Of a stretch of 16,350 nucleotides of DNA, positions 1 through 8,262 are shown one piece after another. Position numbers and translations under genes: made by a program. How positions within the stretch are numbered: the first letter of the stretch is position 1; each line of letters opens with the position of its first letter. This DNA comes from Candidatus Absconditabacterales bacterium (GTDB lineage: Bacteria; Patescibacteriota; Gracilibacteria; Absconditabacterales; Absconditicoccaceae): contig JALOAF010000022.1 in the NCBI GenBank assembly GCA_023228925.1, positions 1 to 16,350 on the forward strand, written 5' to 3'. The notes beneath the pieces are model-generated. The model was not told the DNA's origin. It saw nothing but the letters and a program-made list of their open reading frames with translations, and did no database searches.

Positions 1-66
1 ATTATGCGAGCTTTATTGAAAAATAATACACAATTTGACCATAATTATCATCTTTTAACTACCTAA
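1..66 (+). CDS. Possible C-terminal tail of an upstream gene (partial)
   Basis: Frame 1 is open from the window edge to a TAA at 64-66 and would encode about 21 residues ending QFDHNYHLLTT. The other two forward frames close earlier. There is no recognisable domain, so this could be chance; it is listed only because the next gene starts 196 bases further on and some gene presumably ends near here. Confidence 0.25.
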   Translation: MMRALLKNNTQFDHNYHLLTT

Positions 67-106
67 AATTCTTTATTACTCTTGATTTTCCTTATAATAG
101 GACTTT

Positions 107-222
107 GACAGAAAGAGGGGGATAGGGGGAGATTTCAGAAGGAAGAGGGGAAGATTTCTCGCAAGATAGAGCAATCCATCGAAGTCTTTTCGAGGCAAGC
201 GAAATGACAGTAGAATGATAAG
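107..222. repeat. Dispersed G-rich / CTCGCAAG repeat cluster, copy A
   Basis: This segment is richer in G and C than its surroundings. It holds AAGATTTCTCGCAAG at 151-165 and ATGACAGTAGA at 204-214, both found again at 6716-6942, plus G-runs at 117-130 and 146-149. The counterpart of the G-runs on the other strand is the C-run at 6988-6998. It looks like one unit of an intergenic palindromic repeat family of the 'ctcgcaa...aatgac' type that is scattered through many bacterial genomes. No coding capacity is evident. The rest of 67-261 is AT-rich spacer. Confidence 0.6.
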
Positions 223-261
223 GCGGTTCAAAAAAGATGATAGTTTTTTTAGATTTTAATC

Positions 262-2034
262 ATGTCTATGTTTATAATATCATTAGCGATATTTACATTT
301 ATTTTGACAGTTTTTGAAAATATTTTTTTGGCATTACTTTCATTAATTTTAATCTTGCTTTGGTCTTTGATTAGCGAAAAATTCAAAAAAATTTCTCGTG
401 GATTCTTTTTTATCATATTGGCATTTTTGATTTCGACAATTTCTGTTTTTTTCAAGAATTACAAATATGATCAGAAAATAAAACCTTTGCTGAACACGAC
501 ATGAACGATAGCAAAAAACATGGACGGACCTGTTTGAAAATATTTTGTAGGAACTGGAATAATTTCTGATATTTATTCTTATCAAAAATACGTTTTCCAA
601 GATAATTTTGGGCGTGAATATTTTTTAATCTCTTCCAAAACTTTTGAAATTTGAGATATTGTCTGGTTAAACGGGAATGTATCTTTGGCCTATACAGGTG
701 CTGGAAATATTTTTGATTTTCAGAAACAGTGGAAAGATTTTTCTAGCAAGCCAGAGCTTTCTTGATTGTTTAATTATGAATTTAATTATTCCAAATGGTT
801 GATGATGAAAGATTTTTATGGGACAATTTATGGGCAAAGCTACATAGTTTTCAAAGACAACTGCGAATATAATCGTTTTGCTGATGAAGAAAAATTAGCA
901 ATCTCAGACTCTGATAAATCAAATTCGGCAGAACTAGACAAAAATATTTCAAACTTATCAGCAGAGTTTCAGAAATGAAACTCTCAGACAAGCAAAAATT
1001 CTCAATCATTTTTGTGATCAGGAGATTTTTTTGACGAAAATCAGTCTTCAAAAGAACTATGCAAAAGCCAGATCTCTTTTATCCAAAAAATCAGGAAAGC
1101 CTTGCAAAGAGCAGTAATTTCTGCCTACGGAGAAAATAAACAAGCTGGATTGATTTTGTGAATGTTGGTTTGAGATAGATCCCAAATCCCACCAGACGAA
1201 TATCAATGATTTATCAACTCGGGACTAGTCCATATCATCGCAGTTAGCTGATGAAATATCATTATGATCGTAGTTTTTTTGGGAGCAGTTTTGTTTTTTC
1301 TACCTTTTTATGCTAGGAACGCAGTAAGCTTGCTAACAATTATTTTGTATTCCATGGTCTGTGGACTAGACAGTTCCGTTTTTAGAGCGACAGTGATGTG
1401 ATGACTAGGAATGTTGGCGCTTTTTTGGTGAAAAGAAATCAATATTTGGAGAGCGATGTCTGTTGCGTTTATTATCATGTTGATCATAAATCCATATTTT
1501 TTGACATACGATGTTGGATTTTTGCTTAGTTTTTCAGCGATTATAGGGATCATTTATTTTTGAAAATTGATAGCTGTTTTGCAGAAAGCTTTGGAAAAGA
1601 AAGAAAAATCAGAGCCATTTTTTGATAAAAAAGAAAAAAAGAGATCGTTTTCACTAACTTCAATCAAAAAAGCGATCCAAAAATTTCTCAAAGAGTTTGT
1701 GACTCCTACGGTGGGAGCTACTATTGGAGTTTTACCAGTGATGTTGTTTTTTATGGGAACGACTAATCTAACATGAATTATTGCTAATTTTTTGGTTGTT
1801 CCTATTGTTGCGGTGGTGATGATATACTGATTTATTAGCACGGTTTTGTTTCAAATAATTCCACGGAATATCCGACTTTTGCCAGAAAAATGGTTGTTGA
1901 ATTATGTTTATTTGATGTCTGATTTGGCGCAAGAGTTTTGAATTTATTTGCATGCAGAGGGAACTTGGATCAAGTATTTTTTGTTAGCTTTGTTTATTGT
2001 TTGGTTGTTGTTGGTTCGTCATCGTAGTAGCTAG
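262..2034 (+). CDS. comEC: ComEC/Rec2-type DNA uptake channel, no C-terminal MBL domain
   Basis: 590 residues when TGA is read as glycine (about 18 in-frame TGA). ComEC is the inner-membrane channel that passes single-stranded DNA into the cytoplasm during natural transformation. Seen: N-terminal membrane helices (about residues 1-75), a soluble OB-like part with GTGIISDIY and similar strands, then the competence domain with the signature GLVHIIAVSGGN near residues 322-332, SSVFRATVMGGLG, and NPYFLTYDVGFLLSFSA, followed by several more helices. The protein ends after the helices (LLLVRHRSS), so the C-terminal metallo-beta-lactamase domain of longer relatives (B. subtilis about 776 aa) is absent. 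The ATG at 262 is the first in frame after a TAG at 250; there is no Shine-Dalgarno sequence. The family call is secure; the exact start is less so. Confidence 0.88.
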
Positions 2035-2328
2035 AGAGTCCCTGGGCCTGCTAATTAAATAGTTAATTATTGTTCAAAAATCAACACAAAACAAATATAA
2101 TTAAATTAGCTAAGTAGATTAAAAAATAATACAAACACAAAAATGTAAAAAAAAGGACAAATAACTCAAAAAAAACATCAATTTTATTTCAAAACAACAT
2201 CTACTTATTTTTTAATTTTATAAATTTTTAATTTTTTCTGATTTTATCTTGATTTTTGAAACTATAATATTAAACATATAGAGAATACTTTTCGGCAGTT
2301 TTTTTGTTATTTTAATCTGTTAAAATTC
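2035..2328. other. Gene-free AT-rich spacer before tRNA-Arg
   Basis: No open frame of note on either strand. It holds a small AT hairpin just after comEC (TAATTAA at 2052-2058, TTAATTA at 2063-2069, loop ATAG) and a TATAAT at 2263-2268 that could be the -10 box of the tRNA-Arg transcript. No convincing -35 box sits 16-18 bases upstream of it. Confidence 0.4.
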
Positions 2329-2401
2329 GCTCCTGTAGTTCAGCTGGATAGAATGGCCCTCTCCTAAGGGGCAGATACAGGTTCGAGTCCTGTCGGGAGT
2401 A
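2329..2401 (+). tRNA. tRNA-Arg (anticodon CCT)
   Basis: A complete cloverleaf can be drawn: acceptor GCTCCTG with CGGGAGT, a 4-bp D stem GTTC/GAAT, anticodon stem GCCCT/GGGGC with loop CTCCTAA, and T stem ACAGG/CCTGT with loop TTCGAGT. The discriminator base is A and no CCA is encoded. Anticodon CCT reads AGG, fitting a genome whose arginines are mostly AGA/AGG. Confidence 0.95.
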
Positions 2402-2411
2402 ATTTAGATTT

Positions 2412-2436
2412 GTAATACGATTTTGTATTACTTTCA
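2412..2436 (+). terminator. Hairpin after tRNA-Arg, possible terminator
   Basis: Perfect 7-bp inverted repeat GTAATAC (2412-2418) and GTATTAC (2425-2431) with a 6-base loop, followed by CTTTC. The T tract is short, so termination is only plausible. Confidence 0.4.
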
Positions 2437-2504
2437 ACATTCTAAAACGGCTAATATCTGTATGGTTTGTTGAACAATTATTTTATTTTTTAATTATTAA
2501 TTTT

Positions 2505-2759
2505 ATGACAAAAAAGAAAACTGAAAATCTTTTTCAAAGACACGAAAAAGACACAGGTTCTCCTGAGTTTCAAATTTGAACTTTGACAGAAGAAATTAGT
2601 CTCTTACAATGACATTTACAAATCAATCCAAAAGATTTTGATGCAAAAAGGTCTTTATTAAAAAAAGTAGCAAAAAGAAGAAGACTTTTGAAATATATCA
2701 AAAATCAAGATCTTGATTCTTACTCAAATGTTTCCAAAAGAGTTTGAGTAAAAGTATAA
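2505..2759 (+). CDS. rpsO: 30S ribosomal protein S15
   Basis: 84 residues (E. coli 89). S15 binds the central domain of 16S rRNA early in small-subunit assembly. Family hallmarks are present: RHEKDTGSPEFQI near the N-terminus, the LTEEISLLQGHLQ helix, the KKVAKRRRLLKYIKN block and a final VSKRVGVKV. Three of its four glycines are TGA. The ATG at 2505 gives the expected N-terminal length; the upstream bases are only A/T, with no Shine-Dalgarno. A terminator hairpin begins inside the stop codon, so it is probably transcribed alone or with the upstream tRNA. Confidence 0.95.
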
Positions 2760-2785
2760 TAATAGTTTTTTAACTATTATTTTTT
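2758..2785 (+). terminator. Terminator after rpsO
   Basis: Perfect 10-bp inverted repeat AATAATAGTT (2758-2767) and AACTATTATT (2772-2781) with a TTTT loop, ending in a T run. The first arm overlaps the rpsO stop codon. Confidence 0.65.
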
Positions 2786-2814
2786 AGTTGTTATCAATAA
2801 ATCTACAACAACTA
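2785..2814 (+). promoter_or_regulatory. Hairpin in the leader of rpsA
   Basis: TAGTTGTT (2785-2792) and AACAACTA (2807-2814) form an 8-bp stem with a 14-base loop, about 40 bases before the rpsA start. It may be a leader structure or simply part of the rpsO terminator region; the function is inferred from position only. Confidence 0.3.
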
Positions 2815-2852
2815 ATAATGTAAAATTTTTATTTTTTAATTTTTATATCGTA

Positions 2853-4040
2853 ATGGATTTACAAAAATTTACACAACAACTGCAAAGTTGAGATATTTCT
2901 ATACCTTTAATCAAGGAATGAAATAAAGTAAAATGAATTATTTTAAAGAAAATAGAAAATGGAATATTAGTAGAATGTGATGGCTGAGCTTTTACATGAG
3001 TTATTCTTTCAAAAGAAGTAAAAGAATTGGAAAGAAGTGATTATGATTTAGCTCCAGGTAGAGAAATTGAATTGGAAGTAGTAAACACAAACATCAGACA
3101 TGAAGACGGTTATTATATTGTTTCAGTTACAAAATTATTACAATATGATGTTTGGAAATCAATATTAGCAAAATTTGAAAAAGATGAAATTATCAAAGTT
3201 GTTCCTACTGAAGCAAATCTTGGTGGATTGTTGATAGATATGCATGGAATTAAATGATTTATCCCTCTTTCTCAATTGGCACCAATTCATTATCCAAGAG
3301 TAGAAGATGGAGATCAAGAAGCTATTTTTGATAAATTGTTGGAACTTATAGGAAAAGAAATATCTGTAAGAATTATAAATATTGATGAAGAAGAAAAAAG
3401 AATTATTTTATCAGAAAGAGAAGCTTTAAAAGAAGAAAGAGACAAAGTTTTGGCCGAATTAGCTGTTGGAAAAATATTTGATTGAGTTGTTTCAGGAGTG
3501 TCTTCTTATGGGCTTTTTGTGACAATTGGAGGTACTGTAGAATGATTGGTACATATTTCAGAAATCACTTATTGACATGTTACCAATATTGATAGACTTT
3601 GAAAAATCGGAGATAAATTACAAGTAAAGGTAATTTGACTTGAAAACGGAAAAATATCATTATCTAGTAAAAAACTAAAAGAAGATCCACGATCAGCTCT
3701 GCCAAAAAAACACAAAGTATGAGATATTATCGAATGAGAAGTTGTGAGATTTGTACCTTATGGTGTATTTATCAGAGTATTTGAAGACATAAATGGATTG
3801 GTTCATCTTAGTGAATTATCTCAAAAATCAGTACAAAATCCAAACGAAGTAGTAAAACTTTGAGAAGTAGTAAAAGCAAAATTGATCTTATTAGATCCAA
3901 AAAATAGAAAAATTTGATTGAGTATGAAAGACTCTACTCCAAGTGTAAATAGCGAAGAAAAAACAGCCAAAAAAGTTACAAAAAAACCATCAAAAGGTTT
4001 GGAAGATGTAGTAAAAATGCTAGAAGAAGAAGGAGAATAA
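2853..4040 (+). CDS. rpsA: Ribosomal protein S1-like protein, four S1 domains
   Basis: 395 residues. S1 repeats are OB-fold RNA-binding domains; bacterial S1 recruits mRNA to the 30S subunit. Four repeats are visible: a divergent one at about 22-95, a second at about 110-190, and two canonical ones at about 204-275 (GVVSGVSSYGLFVTI, VEGLVHISEIT) and 289-355 (GEVVRFVPYGVFIRV, NGLVHLSELS, then IGLSMKD). The tail is Lys/Glu-rich. It is shorter than the six-domain E. coli protein (557 aa) and resembles the four-domain forms of Gram-positives and CPR. Its place after rpsO fits a translation role. With Shine-Dalgarno motifs apparently missing upstream of neighbouring genes, initiation may depend more on S1, which is inference. 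Confidence 0.9.
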
Positions 4041-4050
4041 TACAATCAAC

Positions 4051-4072
4051 TATTCACAATCTATTGTGAATA
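4051..4072 (+). terminator. Perfect palindrome after rpsA
   Basis: TATTCACAAT and ATTGTGAATA are exact 10-bp reverse complements separated by CT, 10 bases after the rpsA stop. There is no T tract, so this could be an RNA 3'-end stabiliser, a weak terminator, or a protein-binding operator. Confidence 0.4.
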
Positions 4073-4159
4073 ATTTACATAATCTTATTTAAAAATTTGT
4101 CTGACAATAATCAAATTTAGTATTACAAAATTTTTCTTTATTGTTTCAAAATACACATA

Positions 4160-4200
4160 TACGAAGTTGGACTTTGTGAGGCAACAAGGCCAGCTTCGTA
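4160..4200. repeat. 41-base GC-richer stem-loop
   Basis: TACGAAGTTGG (4160-4170) pairs with CCAGCTTCGTA (4190-4200) over 11 bp with one G-U. CTT at 4172-4174 pairs with AAG at 4186-4188 as an inner extension, with a loop around GAGGC. It is clearly richer in GC than its neighbourhood and is not followed by a T run, so it looks like an inserted palindromic unit or a structured RNA rather than a terminator. Confidence 0.45.
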
Positions 4201-4331
4201 GAATTATTTTGAATAAAAAAAATTTTCAGCAATATTTCTATTTTTGAATAGCAAAACAATTTAGCTGTATTTTACACTAATTTTTTTTGTCTTGAAATTT
4301 TTGAGCAATTATAGATAGTAGAGTAAATTAT

Positions 4332-4349
4332 TTACATAAATTTATGTAA
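4332..4349. promoter_or_regulatory. 18-bp perfect palindrome upstream of tRNA-Leu
   Basis: TTACATAAA (4332-4340) is followed directly by its reverse complement TTTATGTAA (4341-4349), 36 bases before tRNA-Leu. With no spacer it suits a dimeric DNA-binding protein better than an RNA hairpin, but in such AT-rich DNA it may be chance. Confidence 0.3.
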
Positions 4350-4384
4350 TAATTTTTATTGATTTGTTTGATAAAAAAATAAAT

Positions 4385-4466
4385 GCTCAGGTGGTGGAAT
4401 TGGTATACACGTATGCTTGAGGTGCATATGCCGAAAGGCTTGGGGGTTCGAGTCCCCTCTTGAGCA
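4385..4466 (+). tRNA. tRNA-Leu (anticodon GAG)
   Basis: Class II tRNA of 82 bases. Acceptor GCTCAGG pairs with CTTGAGC, discriminator A, no encoded CCA. Anticodon stem TATGC/GCATA carries loop TTGAGGT, giving anticodon GAG for CTC/CTT. The long variable arm (around TGCCGAAAGGCT) and T arm GGGGG/CCCCT with TTCGAGT are typical of leucine tRNAs. Confidence 0.95.
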
Positions 4467-4532
4467 AAAAAGATTAGACTTTTATTGAAATATTATTATA
4501 TAAAACAATAGTTTATATTATTAAAAACAAAA

Positions 4533-4979
4533 ATGACTTTACAGGACAAATTGTTTGCTGATTATATACAAGCTATGAAAGAAAAAGATCTTATCAAAAA
4601 AGCAATATTAAACTATGTAATCGCACAAATAAAAAACAAAAAGATTGAATTGCAAAAAGATTTGGAAGATGGAGAGATAATCAAAATCTTGAAAAAAGAA
4701 ATCAAGTCTTTGATAGAAGCAATATGATTTTTGGAACAAGCAAATAAAGTAGAAGAACTAAAAGAAGAATTAGCCAAAAAACAAGTATTGGAGCAATATC
4801 TTCCACAAACAAAATCAAAAGAAGAAACCAAAGAAATAATTTTGGATTTGATCAAAGAGTTGGGAGTTAGTGAGCTAGCAAAACAGAGATGACAAATTAT
4901 GTGAGCTATTAAATCCAAATACTGAGAAGAAATTGAATGATCTGTAGCAAATGAAATAATCAATGAAATGTTGAAATAG
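4533..4979 (+). CDS. YqeY/GatB-C-terminal-like domain protein
   Basis: 148 residues, the usual size of stand-alone YqeY proteins. The sequence is almost all helical: MTLQDKLFADYIQAMKEKD at the start, a charged middle, then LEQYLPQTKSKEE, KELG and the tail with RGQIMGAIKSKYG that is typical of the family's second half. YqeY resembles the tRNA-binding tail of the GatB amidotransferase subunit; its role is not settled, although an association with tRNA-dependent amidation has been proposed. The ATG at 4533 matches the family N-terminus. It follows tRNA-Leu by 66 bases and may share its transcript. The next gene starts 38 bases downstream on the same strand. Confidence 0.8.
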
Positions 4980-5017
4980 TTGCAATAAATTTTATTTTAT
5001 TATTCATAAAACAATCT

Positions 5018-6682
5018 ATGAAAAGAGTCGCTATAAAAATATTTCTCTCTACTTTTGTTGTTTGAATTTTTTCTTTGTGATTAAATATTGTTTATGGGCA
5101 ATCTAATAATGTAAATGATCCGAACCAATGTAGTACAGTCACAAACTACAATCCTAATTGATATTCAAACAATTCAACAAACTGAACAACATATACAACT
5201 GCATCAGGCTCTGTTTTACAATGGTATATAAATAACGAGAATGCCATTAGATTCGCTGCTTCATGAAACCAATATAATTCTTGAGTTTGTATAAACAGTT
5301 ATACTAATGGAGGAAATGCAGAACTAACAGGATGGAAAAAAGATCTTTGTGGAAGCAGTACAAATCAACTAATCACTCATCAGACAAGCTTATTTAATGC
5401 ATATAAAGTACAAAAACAACTAAATGCAAATAATTGGTGATTTTGAACACATGAGCAGGTATGGCAATTACAAAATTTAATGCAAACAGCTAATTGTCAC
5501 AACAATAGAGACTGTAAACTATGAGTTAATACAATATCAAACTTTCTTTTTTGTAATGTTTGTAAAGCTATAAATAGCGGTTGGATAGAATTAAGTTCCT
5601 TTAATCCAAATAAATGTGATGAGTGATATAAACTAACAGATGACGACTTGTGTTGTGAACCACTGGAATGTAAAGCCCCATCAATCACAATAGATTGACA
5701 AACAAATAAGACTTGATATTCTGGTAATAATGACTTAGCAGTAAAAATAGATTATTCAGAAAACAATGATTGAGCTATAGCGTTTAATACATGAAAAATA
5801 ACAATTACATGATGATCTGGCAAGGATTTTCAAACAAACGATAAAGTAATAAAATTTACATTAACTCCTGATAGTAATTCAAATAAAATAGAAATTGATG
5901 TAGAAAATGGTTGTGCTACTCTAGAGACACAACAATGTTCATGAGCTAAGATAACATTAAATCGTGATATTCCTTGTCAAGATAAAAAAAAATGGGCTCA
6001 ATGTACTAATTCAGGTGATTTTTTATTAAGTGGAGATGCAACAGACTTAAGTGCTTTAAATGGACAAAAATGTAAATTAGAATGATATGACAATAGTGGC
6101 TTAGATTTTTGTCCTGGATGCGATTTTATAAAAAAAAGTGAGAAAAGTTGTGAAGAATCTCACTGATCTTGACGATATGAAGATACTAATTGATGTTGTG
6201 TAAACTGTGGATCGGATAAAAAATGGGATAAAGATAATTGTGTTTGTATAAAAACAAATGCTGACTGTGAATCCAAATGAGAAAGATTAAATGAGAAAAC
6301 TTGTAAATGTGAATGTGATCCTACTAAAAAATGTTGTGGAATTTTATTGAATACTGTAGTTCCATTTATTGGAGATTGTATAGAAATGACCACTCAAAAT
6401 GATGTGTCCTCATCAAACGATTCTAATACAAGTACAGTTAATCAACTAAACGCCTTTCCGTTTCTAATGATGGGTTTAAGTAAAATCGTGGTTACAGTTA
6501 TTTTGATATTTTCATTCCTAATTATAATTGCAGCTTGATTGATGATGACTACTTGAGTATACAGTGAACAAAACTACAAAAAAGGTATGGAACGAGTACA
6601 AAAAGTTGTTGTTGGATTGATACTACTTTGAGCATCTGGACTAATATTAAAACTAATCAATCCGAGCTTTTTTGGAGGATAA
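5018..6682 (+). CDS. Secreted Cys-rich protein with C-terminal two-helix pilin-like module
   Basis: 554 residues, no named family recognised. Seen: a signal peptide (MKRVAIKIFLSTFVV..., cleavage near residue 27), an Asn/Thr/Gln-rich exported region with about 30 cysteines, a beta-rich middle (about 230-320), and a dense cysteine segment at about 348-445 with pairs such as FCPGC, GCCVNC, CVC, CKCEC and KKCC. After a Ser/Asn linker come two hydrophobic helices, about 485-512 and 527-547, separated by GVYSEQNYKKGMERVQK. That helix / charged-loop / helix tail resembles the VirB2/TrbC-like or 'pilin' tails common in CPR bacteria, in which a positively charged loop joins two helices. I infer a surface-anchored or pilus-associated adhesin with disulfide-stabilised ectodomain. 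Glycines are mostly TGA, so it is native to this code. No terminator is clear before the repeats that follow. Confidence 0.6.
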
Positions 6683-7085
6683 AAGGAATGATAATGTGTA
6701 ACAATGGTACTCATAATGACAGTAGAATATGTCATCTCGTTTGTTATTGTTGCAAGAGATCTAATAGTATTAAAGGAAGATTTCTCGCAAGGTAGAGCAA
6801 TCAAAATGATAGTAGATGGATTCTTCGCGTTGCTCAGAATGACAATTGCCTTATGTCATCTCGAGTCGTTATTGTTGCGAGAGATCTAATAGCATTACAG
6901 TAAGATTTCTCGCAAGGTAGAACACTTCGAAATGACAGTAGATGGATTCTTCGCAATGCTCAGAATGACAGAGGATTTGCAAAAGATCCCCCAACCCCCT
7001 TGTTAAGAGGGCTAGCTCAGAATGACGAGCTATTCAAAACAACAGTAAAATGTAAATTATATTTTAACTTTTAATTAAAACTAAA
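6683..7085. other. Gene-free region filled by repeats
   Basis: Both strands are broken by stops. The region is explained mainly by the tandem repeat described separately, plus a short AT-rich leader for the gene at 7086. Confidence 0.55.
6705..7030. repeat. Tandem and dispersed palindromic repeats, copy B
   Basis: Two near-identical units of about 125 bp start at 6731 and 6855 with GTCATCTCG. Each runs through TTATTGTTGC(A/G)AGAGATCT, AAGATTTCTCGCAAG (6777-6791 and 6902-6916) and GATGGATTCTTCGC, and ends in CAGAATGACA. Within each unit TTGCGAGAGATCT and AAGATTTCTCGCAA are near-perfect reverse complements, giving a strong hairpin. The segment around 6985-7010 (GATCCCCCAACCCCCTTG) and GCTCAGAATGACGAGC extend the cluster. 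Motifs are shared with 107-222. This is a non-coding mobile-type repeat of higher GC than the genome background. Confidence 0.75.
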
Positions 7086-7544
7086 ATGGTGAACATTAAA
7101 TTAGAATCTGAATGATATTTAATTGAGAATAAAATTCTTTTTGGAGCAAGTGTTCCACACAAGGATTATATTAATTTTGCGATAGAAATTTGAGAAGATA
7201 TTGTAATAGAAAAACTAGCTTATTCTATCATAGAATACCCTGGAGAATATGATATTGACGGAATTTTCATTAAATCTTTTTGATCAAAAGATGGAAAATT
7301 AAATTATGTTTTTACTATAAATAATAAAACAATAGGACTTATTCAATCTCCTAAAATATTGGAAGAAGATGATATAAGGTCTTTGGATGCTTGGTTGTAT
7401 TTGGATGATGCTGTAGAAAAAAAACTTGAACAATTAGAACTTGAAGGGAAAAAATTTAAACTAGATGCTGAAGGTGGAACATTGAAAATAGAAGAAAAAG
7501 AAAGCGAGCATGCAGAAATTGTTGTTGAAAAAGAAGAAGAATAA
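7086..7544 (+). CDS. Small protein resembling a metallo-beta-lactamase-fold remnant
   Basis: 152 residues. The middle, IIEYPGEYDIDGIFIKSF followed by a strand-rich LNYVFTINNKTIGLIQSP, recalls the 'PGEYEVKG' region of UlaG-like metallo-beta-lactamase-fold proteins common in CPR genomes. The histidine metal-binding motifs of that fold are not visible, and the C-terminal third is a Glu/Lys-rich charged tail, so an enzyme activity is not supported. It starts after an A/T-rich leader with TTTTAATTAAAAC and is followed by a short AT palindrome (7543-7556), then a convergent gene. The family link is a resemblance only; the alternative is an uncharacterised CPR protein. Confidence 0.5.
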
Positions 7545-7664
7545 AAAATATTTTTTGGAAATCTATTGTTAGTAAATTTGTTTAAGTGTTTTTTTATTAA
7601 AAAATATATATAAGAGTTATTGAAAGAAAACAAAACACACAAGTATAATATTTTCAGTTGTCAA

Positions 7665-8207
7665 CTACTCTTTATTTATCAATAAAATTCCATCTCATTC
7701 TTCCATTTCAATTTCTTTATAAATTATTTGCTTTTTTTCTAAATATTCGTATAATCAAAACATCTTAGTTTTGTATTTAATTACATCATCACACACCAAA
7801 ACACTTTTGGTGCTCAATATATCAAAAATATTCATTAAATAATTAGCATACTGACTTTTTTGTCAATCTACAAACACAAAATCTAAAGTGTTTGGAATTA
7901 GTTTTTTTATATCTATTTTCAAAAAATCAAAAGGGTATACAGTTAAATTTTTCAATTCATACTTTCAAATATTTTGTATTCCTTCCAAATAAGCACTGTA
8001 TGATATCTCAAAGGAATATAAAACTCCTCCTCGCTCTTTGATCTTATTTGCTATAAAAATAGAACTATAAGCTACTGCTCATCCTATTTCCAAACAAACT
8101 TTTGGCTTATGTTGTTCCAAAAGTTTTGATAAAAAATTTTCAGTTTCTATGCTAATTATTGGAATGTTTCTATCTGTGCAAGATTTTCTGAGTAAAGAAA
8201 GATTCAT
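7665..8207 (-). CDS. Class I SAM-dependent O-methyltransferase-like protein
   Basis: 180 residues on the reverse strand. The SAM-binding motif I is VCLEIGGAVAYSSIFIA (about 38-53, canonical E-I-G-x-x-x-G-x-S), then a post-I acidic FEIS, then TLDFVFVDGQKSQYANYL (about 108-124), the D-x-V-F-x-D-G-x-K-x-x-Y signature of the catechol-OMT/TrmR (COG4122) group, and VCDDV. The substrate cannot be told from sequence: relatives act on small phenols or on tRNA wobble uridine. It is somewhat shorter than typical (about 210 aa), mainly at the N-terminus. It is transcribed divergently from RNase J across a 55-base spacer, so the two promoters are back to back. Confidence 0.8.
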
Positions 8208-8262
8208 GAGATAGTAAAAAGTAATATAAAAACTTTATTTTAATTTTAAATGAACAAAAACA
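8208..8262. promoter_or_regulatory. Divergent promoter region between methyltransferase and RNase J genes
   Basis: Only 55 A/T-rich bases separate the two start codons, so both promoters must lie here or inside the coding ends. On the reverse strand TATATT (8223-8228) is a possible -10 box. On the forward strand TTTATTTTAATTTTAAATG is the same kind of T/A run seen before other starts in this window. Confidence 0.35.

Larger units (their letters stand above)
4041..4384. other. Hairpin-rich gene-free spacer between rpsA and tRNA-Leu
   Basis: No credible coding frame. It contains three distinct inverted repeats, listed separately (4051-4072, 4160-4200, 4332-4349); the rest is A/T-rich. Confidence 0.5.

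Noticed and set aside
349..600. Reverse-strand open frame of 83 codons over comEC
   Set aside because: Antisense shadow of the ComEC gene; no domain, low-complexity composition and a better explained forward frame.
1554..1841. Reverse-strand open frame of 95 codons
   Set aside because: Lies antisense to the comEC helices; its residues mirror the complement of the real gene.
4613..4963. Reverse-strand open frame of 116 codons
   Set aside because: Fully antisense to the YqeY-family gene; Ser/Phe/Ile-rich, as expected from the complement of a Lys/Glu-rich gene.
6704..6889. Forward open frame of 61 codons within the repeats
   Set aside because: It consists of translated repeat units and has no domain.
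6705..7030. CRISPR array
   Set aside because: Only two long units, no short regular repeats with unique spacers, and no cas genes nearby.
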